From Comamonadaceae bacterium (GTDB taxonomy: Bacteria; Pseudomonadota; Gammaproteobacteria; Burkholderiales; Burkholderiaceae_C): a stretch of DNA of 10,620 nucleotides. Of the stretch, positions 1-6,271 are shown one piece after another; position 1 is the first letter of the stretch; every line of letters starts with the position of its first letter. The stretch is from the NCBI GenBank assembly GCA_947494405.1, contig CANLWQ010000045.1, positions 1 to 10,620 on the forward strand. The letters are read 5' to 3'. The position numbers were made by a program, and so were the translations under genes. Below the pieces are notes generated by a model. It searched no databases and was not told where the DNA came from. It saw only the letters and a list, made by a program, of their open reading frames with translations.

Positions 1-13
1 GCCAAAAAATCGT

Positions 14-40
14 AAACCGCACGTATACGTGCGCTGGTTT
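14..40. repeat. Near-perfect palindrome upstream of the first gene
   Basis: The core CGCACGTATACGTGCG (18-33) is a perfect 16-bp palindrome. It is flanked by AAACC (14-18) and GGTTT (36-40), which also pair if GCT (33-35) is bulged out. No T-run follows, so it is not a classical intrinsic terminator. It could be an operator for a dimeric regulator, a cruciform or hairpin, or a scar at the point where the downstream gene lost its N-terminus. The function is unknown; the symmetry is read directly from the sequence. Confidence 0.5.
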
Positions 41-50
41 GTAGCTCGCG

Positions 51-1031
51 GTGTACCGTCAGCCACATCGGGAACTGATCTATTTAGATACACCCGACAC
101 CATCGTGTTGCGCATGGACTTGCGCCGTTTGTTGCCAGAAACCGACCCTTGGTCGCGCCAACTGGTCATTAGTCAAGGAACTTTTTTAGAACTGTTGGAC
201 ATGGCTGCCAAGCAGCGGGGTTACCGCGCTGATATCACCTTGTTCCCCGAGGGTGAGTTCGATGCCAAAGCACCCGATGGCCGACCCACTGCGCGCATCC
301 ACTTGGTACGCGACGCAGCGGTGCAGCCCGACCCTTTGTTTGCCCACATCTTCCGTCGCCACACCCACCGTGGGAAGTATGAAAGTCGCATTCCCAACGT
401 TGATGCGCGTCAAGCTATGGCCGATAGCGTGAAAGGTTTGCCAGTGAAATTGGGCTTGGTCACGGCCGACGAGCCCAGCATGCAGCAGCACCGTCAAATT
501 GCTATGGACGCTTGGCGCATAGAAATGCAAACCGCACGCACCTTGCTGGAGTCCTACAAAGTATTGCGTGTGGGTCCGCAAGAAATTACCCAACACCGAG
601 ACGGGATTTCGATCAACACTCCGATGGTTCGCGGCTTGGTGGCGCTGGGCCTGTTTGATCGCAGCAAGCCTTCTGAGCCAGACAGTTCGGCCATCAAGGG
701 GCAAATCAGTGATTTCAACGAAAAAATGGCTTTAACACCGGCGTGTGTTTGGCTCAGCACCTCTGACAACACCCGTACCACTCAAATGGGGGCGGGACGC
801 GCTTATGTGCGTTTACAACTGGCCGCCACCGCTTTGGGTTTGCGTATGCACCCTTTGTCGCAGGCCTTACAAGAGTACCCCGAGCAGGCGCACAACTACA
901 AAGCCGTTCACCAACTTTTGGCTGGGGCCGACAGCGATGCGACAGTGCAGATGTGGACACGTTTGGGATATGCGCCCGAGGCCGGCCCTGCGCCTCGTCG
1001 GGGCTTGCAAGCGCATTTGGATAAAGCCTGA
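51..1031 (+). CDS. Nitroreductase-like (Acg-family) FMN oxidoreductase, probably N-terminally truncated
   Basis: The 326-residue product resembles the nitroreductase-like proteins annotated in Comamonadaceae as twin-arginine signal or Acg-family FMN-binding oxidoreductases. Recognisable segments are LLPETDPWSRQLVISQGTF (about residues 28-46), the basic FRRHTHRGKY stretch (about 101-110) and a C-terminal region with MGAGRAYVRLQLAATALGL followed by HPLSQALQEYPE (about 246-279). Family members normally begin with a Tat signal and a PHNxQPW-type FMN-binding motif. Here only RQPH survives at residues 3-6, so the tryptophan position is histidine and everything before it is missing. The frame is closed by TAG at 42-44. 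The GTG at 51 has no visible Shine-Dalgarno, and the first internal ATG is at 114. The gene is therefore either a 5'-truncated remnant or frameshifted just upstream. The downstream frame is open over about 980 bases, so any damage is recent or the short form is still used. The exact substrate is unknown. Confidence 0.6.
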   Translation: MYRQPHRELIYLDTPDTIVLRMDLRRLLPETDPWSRQLVISQGTFLELLDMAAKQRGYRADITLFPEGEFDAKAPDGRPTARIHLVRDAAVQPDPLFAHIFRRHTHRGKYESRIPNVDARQAMADSVKGLPVKLGLVTADEPSMQQHRQIAMDAWRIEMQTARTLLESYKVLRVGPQEITQHRDGISINTPMVRGLVALGLFDRSKPSEPDSSAIKGQISDFNEKMALTPACVWLSTSDNTRTTQMGAGRAYVRLQLAATALGLRMHPLSQALQEYPEQAHNYKAVHQLLAGADSDATVQMWTRLGYAPEAGPAPRRGLQAHLDKA

Positions 1032-1068
1032 TGTCTTAAGGCAGGTGGTCATTGCAATGGTCGAGGTG

Positions 1069-1743
1069 CTATGCAGGCAAAAGCTGTAGCAAGGCGGCGA
1101 TACCCAGAGCGATAACGAAGACGATCAGCAAAGCGCCCAAACGCCTAGGCCATGTATCCACAGACGCCACCGCATCCACCGGCCACTCACGAATGCCATG
1201 CCACATGGTTTGAATCAAGCCTTGGCGTTTCACCAAGGTATAAAACAGCACCGCCAAGACATGCAGTGCAATCAAGGCGATAAGCACCCATCTGCCCACA
1301 TCCACGTGGTAGGCGGTCAGCCAAGAGACCCAGCTCGAGCTGAGCAGTGGCGCCAAAGGGCCGTTAAATCCTATATCGTCATCGCTGCCCAAGCCGCTGG
1401 CCACTTGCAACAGCAAAAATATCAACAGGGCATAAACCGACCATGACCCCAAGGGGTTGTGTCCCAAGCTGACCTTGTTTTCTTGGGAAGAAAGGTATTG
1501 GCGGCTGGCCTGCCAAGAAGGAATAAAGGTTGCAAAGCGCGACCAGTGCCCGCCCACCACGCCCCATACCAAGCGAAACAGACACAGGGCGAGTACGGTG
1601 TAGCCAAAGCGTGCGTGCCAGACCATATCGTTTGACACCCAAACGCTGTAAGCTGAACCCACCACAGCCAAAAGCAATGCCCAGTGGAAAACCCGTGTGG
1701 GTAAATCCCATACCTTCAAGCTAAACTTAATCGACTTATTCAT
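1069..1743 (-). CDS. Cytochrome b561-type diheme membrane protein
   Basis: The 224-residue integral membrane protein belongs to the bacterial cytochrome b561 / Ni,Fe-hydrogenase b-subunit-like family. It opens with the typical VWDLPTRVFHW motif (11-21), where H20 is a likely haem ligand. Hydrophobic segments lie near 19-37, 45-64, 101-118, 148-170 and 203-222. Other histidines suited to haem ligation are H43, H146 and H161; GHNPLG (94-99) is a common loop in the family. It probably moves electrons between the quinone pool and a periplasmic c-type cytochrome. The likely partner is the cytochrome c' encoded divergently from 1756, only 12 bp away. The ATG at 1743 fits the family N-terminus; a GAGG about 10 bases upstream is a possible ribosome site. 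Any promoter must lie inside the cytochrome c' coding region. The family call is strong, the physiological partner is inference. Confidence 0.85.
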   Translation of the reverse strand: MNKSIKFSLKVWDLPTRVFHWALLLAVVGSAYSVWVSNDMVWHARFGYTVLALCLFRLVWGVVGGHWSRFATFIPSWQASRQYLSSQENKVSLGHNPLGSWSVYALLIFLLLQVASGLGSDDDIGFNGPLAPLLSSSWVSWLTAYHVDVGRWVLIALIALHVLAVLFYTLVKRQGLIQTMWHGIREWPVDAVASVDTWPRRLGALLIVFVIALGIAALLQLLPA

Positions 1744-1755
1744 AAGGAGCCTCGC
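1744..1755. promoter_or_regulatory. 12-bp divergent gap with the cytochrome c' ribosome-binding site
   Basis: This is the whole space between the start codons of the cytochrome b561 gene (-) and the cytochrome c' gene (+). It holds AAGGAG (1744-1749), a good Shine-Dalgarno for the ATG at 1756. It cannot hold a promoter for either gene, so each promoter must overlap the beginning of the opposing coding region. I could not identify convincing -35/-10 pairs on either strand. Confidence 0.6.
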
Positions 1756-2211
1756 ATGAAATCTTTTACCGTTGCAATGATGTTACTCATTGGCAGTTTC
1801 ACCTCTGTGCCTGCACTTGCCCAGTTCGCCAAGCCCGAAGACGCGATCAAATACCGCCAAGGCTCTTTTGCGGTGATGGGTGCACATTTCACCCGTTTGG
1901 CTGGCATGGCTCAGGGAAAAATTCCGTATGACGCCAAGGTGGCAGCCGATAACGCCGCCGTGGTGGAGTTCATGTCCAAATTGCCTTGGGCGGCTTTCGG
2001 CGAAGGCACTGACCAAGGCGGCAACACCAAGGCCAAGCCTGAGGTCTGGTCTGACAACGCTAAATTCAAAGATGCGGCTGAAAAAATGCAAGCCGAGGTG
2101 GTCAAGTTGGCGGCAGCGGCCAAAACTGGCAAGTTGGATGATCTGAAAACCGCGGTGAGCGCTACCGGCGGCAGTTGCAAAAACTGTCACGACAATTTCC
2201 GCAACAAATAA
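1756..2211 (+). CDS. Periplasmic cytochrome c'
   Basis: The 151-residue precursor has a signal peptide (1-22, cleavage predicted after ALA and before QF). It is followed by a four-helix-bundle class II cytochrome c. The single haem site CKNCH is at 141-145 near the C-terminus, as expected for cytochromes c', with H145 as the proximal haem ligand. The mature start, KPEDAIKYRQGSFAVMGAHF, is typical of the family's first helix. Family members bind NO and CO at five-coordinate haem and are linked to NO resistance or electron transfer; which applies here cannot be read from sequence. A strong Shine-Dalgarno (AAGGAG) sits 6 bases before ATG. The gene is divergent from a cytochrome b561-type gene, a plausible membrane electron donor, and its stop lies 7 bp from the convergent BLUF gene. 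Confidence 0.93.
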   Translation: MKSFTVAMMLLIGSFTSVPALAQFAKPEDAIKYRQGSFAVMGAHFTRLAGMAQGKIPYDAKVAADNAAVVEFMSKLPWAAFGEGTDQGGNTKAKPEVWSDNAKFKDAAEKMQAEVVKLAAAAKTGKLDDLKTAVSATGGSCKNCHDNFRNK

Positions 2212-2218
2212 AACAGCT

Positions 2219-2644
2219 TCAGCCTGGGTTTTGAATCGCCGAGCTTGATGAAAGTAATTCGGTGATCAAACCCATGATGGCGGTGCTGTTGGCGGAGTAG
2301 GGGTCAAATTCGGGGTGCTTCATGGTCACCATGGGGTCGTCAATGCTGAGGTGGACCAAGGCCATGGACCAATCTTTGAATTGCCTTGACTCGATTTCCC
2401 CAAAATAGACGATCTCGGCATCGGCATGACGGTTGTCGGCGACTATGCGTCGGTAAAGCCCATTGACAATGCTTCGCTCGCCTTCGAGCACTTGCACATA
2501 CAGACCCTTGCCTTGGCACAACACACCGGTGAGGTTGTGGGCTTTGTTAAAAGCCCTGGCTGTTTCCAAAATTTGGGTGGTGACGGTGGTGGTTTGTGGC
2601 CCCACCGCACGGCTGATGTAAATCAATCGGGTAAGCATATGCAT
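2219..2644 (-). CDS. Stand-alone BLUF-domain blue-light photoreceptor
   Basis: The 141-residue protein is almost entirely a BLUF (blue light using FAD) domain with a short C-terminal tail and no output domain. Numbered from the ATG at 2644, the flavin and photocycle residues are present with spacing matching AppA: Y9 (LIYIS), N33 (AFNKAHNLTG), Q51 (YVQVLEG), W92 and M94 (DWSMALV). It should therefore bind FAD and photoswitch, and would act through a protein partner. The ATG at 2644 begins 3 bases after the aminotransferase stop; a TTG at 2647 and an ATG at 2638 are alternatives. No clear Shine-Dalgarno is visible, so translational coupling is likely. It is the last gene of a leftward operon and converges on the cytochrome c' gene with a 7-bp gap. 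The BLUF identity is firm, its target is unknown. Confidence 0.93.
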   Translation of the reverse strand: MHMLTRLIYISRAVGPQTTTVTTQILETARAFNKAHNLTGVLCQGKGLYVQVLEGERSIVNGLYRRIVADNRHADAEIVYFGEIESRQFKDWSMALVHLSIDDPMVTMKHPEFDPYSANSTAIMGLITELLSSSSAIQNPG

Positions 2645-2647
2645 CAA

Positions 2648-4000
2648 TCAGTGGGTTTCTTGCAAGGCTTCGCCTAGGGCTTGAACCAAACTGTCGATTT
2701 GGTTTTTTTCCACGATGAAGGGTGGAGCAAGCTGAACCGTGTCGCCGCCATAGCGCACATAAAAGCCTTTGTCCCAGCATTTCATAGCAACTTCATAGGG
2801 GCGTTTGGCTGGCTCGCCGGGCAAGGCTTCTAGCGTGAAGCCTGCCGCCAAACCGTAGTTGCGAATATCGGTGATGTGGCGCAAGCCTTTCAAGCTGTGC
2901 ACAGCCGCTTCAAAATAAGGCGCCAAGGCGTTCACTCGGCCCAGCATGTCCTCTTTCACCAAAACATCTAATGCGGCCAAGCCCACCGCGCAGGCCACCG
3001 GGTGGGCCGAGTAGGTGTAGCCGTGGGCGAACTCCAGCATGTATTCAGGGCCGCCATGGGCCATGAAGGTGTTGTAGATATCGGCGCTGGCAAGTACCGC
3101 GCCCAAGGGCTGGGTGCCGTTAGTGATTTGTTTGGCCACATTCATGATGTCTGGCGTGACACCAAAGGCCTCGGCGCCGGTGTAACTGCCGCAGCGTCCA
3201 AAACCGGTGATGACCTCATCGAAGATCAGCAAGATGTTGTGGGCGCTGCAAATTTCGCGAATGCGCTGTAAGTAGCCCACGGGCGGGACAACCACGCCAG
3301 ATGAGCCCGAAAACGGCTCGATGATGACGGCGGCAATATTGGAGGCATCGTGCAAAGCGATGAGGCGCAGCAACTCTTCGGCCAAATGCACACCGTGGGT
3401 GGGCATGCCTTTGGAGAATGCGTTTTCGGGTAATTGGGTGTGCGGCAAGTGGTCTGCTTCCACGCCTTGTCCAAAGTTTTTGCGGTTGCCAGGCATGCCG
3501 CCCACCGAAATACCGCCAAAGTTGACCCCGTGATAGCCTTTTTCACGGCCAATAAAGCGGGTTTTGCTGCCCATGCCCTTGGCTCGCCAGTAGGCGCGGG
3601 CCATTTTGAGAGAGGTGTCGGCTGCTTCAGAACCCGAACCGGTGAAAAACACATAGTCGAGTCCCTCGGGCGTGAGGGCTTTGAGCCGGTTCGCCAGTTC
3701 GAATGACTTGGGGTGACCGTGTTGAAACGCCGGTGAATAGTCAAGCGTCGCCATTTGCTGGGCGGCGGCTTGCACCAGCTCGGGCCGCGCATGCCCCAAA
3801 CCGCAGCACCACAAACCCGACATGCCATCCAAAATTGGGCGGCCATGCACATCGGTGTAGTGAACGCCTTGGGCGCTGGCGATCAGGCGTGGCTTGGCTT
3901 TGAAGTTGCGGTTGCCAGTGAAAGGCATCCAGTGCGCTTCCAAAAACGCGGCGTTGTAAGGTGTATTGACGTCTTGCAAAGGTGCATCGTTAGGTTTCAT
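2648..4000 (-). CDS. Class III PLP omega-aminotransferase (beta-alanine:pyruvate transaminase-like)
   Basis: The 450-residue enzyme is a fold-type I, class III PLP aminotransferase of normal length. Visible landmarks are the cofactor phosphate loop TGSGSEA (120-126), YHG (156-158), which stacks on the PLP ring, D261 in IFDEVITGFGR (pyridine nitrogen contact) and K290 in NVAKQITNG (Schiff-base lysine). The motif order and the C-terminal YVRYGGDTVQLAPPF resemble omega-amino acid:pyruvate transaminases, which convert beta-alanine plus pyruvate to malonate semialdehyde plus alanine. Taurine, GABA or polyamine substrates cannot be excluded. It starts 2 bases after the stop of the upstream ATPase gene with no distinct Shine-Dalgarno, suggesting translational coupling. 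The BLUF gene follows at once. The family is certain, the substrate only probable. Confidence 0.93.
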   Translation of the reverse strand: MKPNDAPLQDVNTPYNAAFLEAHWMPFTGNRNFKAKPRLIASAQGVHYTDVHGRPILDGMSGLWCCGLGHARPELVQAAAQQMATLDYSPAFQHGHPKSFELANRLKALTPEGLDYVFFTGSGSEAADTSLKMARAYWRAKGMGSKTRFIGREKGYHGVNFGGISVGGMPGNRKNFGQGVEADHLPHTQLPENAFSKGMPTHGVHLAEELLRLIALHDASNIAAVIIEPFSGSSGVVVPPVGYLQRIREICSAHNILLIFDEVITGFGRCGSYTGAEAFGVTPDIMNVAKQITNGTQPLGAVLASADIYNTFMAHGGPEYMLEFAHGYTYSAHPVACAVGLAALDVLVKEDMLGRVNALAPYFEAAVHSLKGLRHITDIRNYGLAAGFTLEALPGEPAKRPYEVAMKCWDKGFYVRYGGDTVQLAPPFIVEKNQIDSLVQALGEALQETH

Positions 4001-4002
4001 GT

Positions 4003-5532
4003 TTATCGACGGCGTGCGCCGCCCCCAAGTAAGCCGCCCAATACGCCGCGGACAATTTCACGGCCAATGGCCGACCCCACGGTTCGCACCGCGCTTTTCA
4101 TCACCAGTTGCGCCACGCCGTCTTGGCGCCCGCCACGTGGGCCTGTGCTGCCAAACAGCATGTCAGACACGCCGGCCATCAAGCCGCCGCCTTGCTCTGC
4201 TGTCGTCCCTTTGATTTGGTTTTCGGCTTGCTGCACCGCTGCCTCGTCCATGGGCGGCGCCCGCCCTTTGAGCATCTCGTAGGCAGACTCGCGGTCCATG
4301 GTTTTTTCATAAACGCCAGCCACCAGCGAGGTTTGCAGCAAGGCTTGGCGTTGCTCAGAAGTGATGGGGCCAAGTTGGCTGCCGGGGGGCAACACAAACA
4401 CCCGCTCGGTTTCACTGGGTCGGCCCTTGGCGTCGAGCAAACTGACCAGCGCCTCACCCACGGCCAAATCGGTGATGGCGGCTTCTATGTCCAAGCCCTT
4501 TTTCGGGCGCATGGTTTGCGCTGTGGCAGCCACGGCTTTTTGGTCACGCGGCGTGAAGGCACGCAGCACATGTTGAACGCGGTTGCCAAGTTGGGCCAGC
4601 ACGCTGTCGGGAATATCCAAGGGGTTTTGGGTGACGAAATACACGCCCACGCCTTTGGAGCGCACCAAGCGCACCACCAACTCGATGCGCTCAATCAAGG
4701 CCTTGGGCGCTTCATTGAACAGCAAATGCGCTTCATCAAAGAAAAACACCAGTTTGGGCTTGTCGGGGTCGCCTATTTCGGGCAGTTGCTCGAACAACTC
4801 AGACAGCATCCACAGCAAAAACGTGGCGTACAAGCGCGGCGAATTCATCAGCTTATCGGCCGCCAATATATTGACGACACCGTGGCCATGGCCATCGGTT
4901 TGCATGAAGTCGTGGATATCGAGCATGGGCTCGCCAAAGAATTTGTCGCCGCCTTGCTGTTCGACTTGCATCAAGCCGCGCTGTATCGCACCTATGCTGG
5001 CGGCGCTGACGTTGCCGTACTCGGTGGTGAACTCTTTGGCGTTGTCACCCACATATTGCAGCATGGCCCGCAGGTCTTTCAGGTCCAGCAACAGCATGCC
5101 GCGGTCATCGGCGATTTTGAACACCAAATTAAGCACACCCTCTTGGGTGTCGTTCAAATTGAGCATGCGCCCCAACAGCAGAGGACCCATGTCACTGACG
5201 GTGGCACGCACGGGGTGGCCTTGCTCGCCAAACACATCCCATAAAGTGGTGGGGCAGGGCGCAAAAGCGGGTATGTCTAAACCGCGGTCTTTCAAAACCG
5301 CGGCCATTTTGTCTGACAACTTGCCCGTTTGGCTCATGCCGGTGAGGTCACCTTTCACATCGGCCATGAACACCGGTACACCTGTGCGTGACAGACTTTG
5401 CGCCATGGTTTGCAAGGTGACGGTTTTGCCCGATCCTGTGGCACCCGTGATCAGGCCGTGGCGGTTGGTCAATTCGGGCAGCAAAAAACACTGGGCCGAA
5501 GCGTTGCGGGCAATCAACAGGGGATCAGACAT
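4003..5532 (-). CDS. HerA/YjgR-like P-loop ATPase (DUF853 family)
   Basis: The 509-residue protein, numbered from ATG at 5532, matches the length and layout of E. coli YjgR-type DUF853 ATPases, related to the HerA/FtsK helicase-translocase group. Walker A GATGSGKT is at 30-37, and [10 protein letters not shown] follows at 56-65. Walker B is FFFDEAH (263-269, D266/E267). [19 protein letters not shown] (300-318) is a sensor or arginine-finger-like region typical of HerA relatives. A variable C-terminal region ends in a Gly/Arg-rich tail. The biochemical function of YjgR is not established; nucleic-acid-linked ATPase activity is a family-based guess. I chose the ATG at 5532 because the protein then begins [10 protein letters not shown] as homologues do; an in-frame TTG at 5583 would add 17 residues unlike the family. 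The protein appears cytosolic. It precedes the aminotransferase gene by 2 bases. Confidence 0.88.
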   Translation of the reverse strand: MSDPLLIARNASAQCFLLPELTNRHGLITGATGSGKTVTLQTMAQSLSRTGVPVFMADVKGDLTGMSQTGKLSDKMAAVLKDRGLDIPAFAPCPTTLWDVFGEQGHPVRATVSDMGPLLLGRMLNLNDTQEGVLNLVFKIADDRGMLLLDLKDLRAMLQYVGDNAKEFTTEYGNVSAASIGAIQRGLMQVEQQGGDKFFGEPMLDIHDFMQTDGHGHGVVNILAADKLMNSPRLYATFLLWMLSELFEQLPEIGDPDKPKLVFFFDEAHLLFNEAPKALIERIELVVRLVRSKGVGVYFVTQNPLDIPDSVLAQLGNRVQHVLRAFTPRDQKAVAATAQTMRPKKGLDIEAAITDLAVGEALVSLLDAKGRPSETERVFVLPPGSQLGPITSEQRQALLQTSLVAGVYEKTMDRESAYEMLKGRAPPMDEAAVQQAENQIKGTTAEQGGGLMAGVSDMLFGSTGPRGGRQDGVAQLVMKSAVRTVGSAIGREIVRGVLGGLLGGGARRR

Positions 5533-5557
5533 GGCGTATCTCTGAATAAAGACCGAT

Positions 5558-5587
5558 AAAAACGGCTGCGGCTTGCAAGACAACCGC
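5558..5587 (-). terminator. Possible intrinsic terminator or attenuator after the NlpC/P60 gene
   Basis: Read on the minus strand, GCGGTTG (5587-5581), loop TCTTG and CAAGCCGC (5575-5568) form a hairpin with one bulged base. After AGCCG comes a run of five T (5562-5558). It sits in the 75-bp gap between the peptidase and ATPase genes and could separate them. The stem is short and the T-run does not abut it, so efficiency is doubtful. A weak promoter-like pair for the ATPase (TTGTCT, 17 bp, TTTATC) overlaps the same bases. Confidence 0.3.
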
Positions 5588-5607
5588 TTTGCCTAGGTTA
5601 CCCTAGC

Positions 5608-6186
5608 TTAGCGCAAAGAGGCGTCAGAAACGGCTTGTGTGGACTCAGTATTGACCCGACGTGCGCCATTGAAGCGCTTGGCCCAATAGCTGTCCCGCAT
5701 GTCTTCAATGCGAACTTGACCGCCAGAGCGCGGTGAGTGTATGAATTTGCCTTCACCCACATAGATGCCGACATGGCTGAAGGCACGGCGCAAAGTGTTA
5801 AAAAACACCAAGTCCCCTGGTTGCAATTCGGTTTTATCAATTTTTTCAGTACTGGCAGCCTGTGCCTTGGCGTTGTGCGGCAAGACCAAGCCCAAAGTGT
5901 TTTCATACATGGCTTGGACAAAACCACTGCAATCAAAACCTTGTTGGCCTGTACCACCTCGGCGGTAGGGGGTGCCCAAATAACCCATGGCGTTCACCAC
6001 CAAGTCAGAGGCTTGGGTGCTGACGGTTTGGCCGACCGCGCCCACCTTTTGACCTACATCGACGACAGCCCGTACCACCCCGCGCTGTATGAGCAGCAAG
6101 TCGAGGTCATCATGCGCGGCATGGTTGGGGGCAGCATTTGCCCCCAAAACGCACAGAAAAGACAGTGATATCAAGTATTTAAGCAT
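5608..6186 (-). CDS. Exported NlpC/P60 (C40) peptidoglycan endopeptidase
   Basis: The 192-residue protein has an N-terminal signal peptide (1-17 or 1-19, ending ANA-A, no lipobox), a linker, and an NlpC/P60 domain from about residue 58 to 178. The catalytic set is visible: C86 in FDCSGFVQAMY, H138 in FSHVGIYVGEG and H150 in FIHSPRSGG. GTPYRRGG (71-78) and LQPGDLVFFN (121-130) are the usual supporting motifs. Such enzymes cut D-Glu to meso-diaminopimelate-type bonds in peptidoglycan stem peptides, in the periplasm. The ATG at 6186 gives a sensible signal peptide and there is no upstream in-frame start. The Shine-Dalgarno-like AGGAGG lies 15 bases away, which is too far. The gene is divergent from the acuI-like gene. 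The family call is firm, the exact bond cut is not. Confidence 0.92.
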   Translation of the reverse strand: MLKYLISLSFLCVLGANAAPNHAAHDDLDLLLIQRGVVRAVVDVGQKVGAVGQTVSTQASDLVVNAMGYLGTPYRRGGTGQQGFDCSGFVQAMYENTLGLVLPHNAKAQAASTEKIDKTELQPGDLVFFNTLRRAFSHVGIYVGEGKFIHSPRSGGQVRIEDMRDSYWAKRFNGARRVNTESTQAVSDASLR

Positions 6187-6271
6187 CGGGGAAGATCATA
6201 CCCTCCTCTGAAATGGGGTTTCCTGACGCACAATCGGGGGTTGATTACCCACTTTTGTTGATTGGATATAT
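6187..6271. promoter_or_regulatory. Divergent intergenic region, NlpC/P60 peptidase (-) and acuI-like gene (+)
   Basis: This 85-bp region must carry leftward and rightward promoters. On the minus strand TATGAT (6200-6195) is a good -10 hexamer ending 8 bases before the peptidase ATG, but no -35 match is placed correctly. AGGAGG (6207-6202) overlaps this zone. On the plus strand TTGATT (6241-6246) could be a -35, but the hexamer 17 bp downstream is poor. Ribosome binding for the rightward gene is weak (GGATAT before ATG). Confidence 0.4.

Noticed and set aside
1050..1059. Palindrome CATTGCAATG between the convergent first two genes
   Set aside because: Only 10 bp, no GC-rich stem and no T-run; not distinguishable from chance, so not called a terminator.
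2297..2313. GGGGTCAAATTC-like match to the inverted-repeat core inside the BLUF gene
   Set aside because: Mismatched, lacks a partner arm and lies within conserved coding sequence, so it is coincidental.
3226..3852. 208-codon open frame within the aminotransferase gene on the same strand
   Set aside because: It is a shifted reading of an intact PLP enzyme with all catalytic residues in the main frame; its composition (many Pro, Trp, Cys) is not protein-like.
4108..5244. 378-codon open frame on the plus strand opposite the ATPase gene
   Set aside because: It lies wholly antisense to a clear P-loop ATPase, is rich in His, Gln and Ala as expected for a shadow frame, and has no recognisable domain. 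The overlapping 320-codon frame at 4583-5545 is rejected for the same reason.
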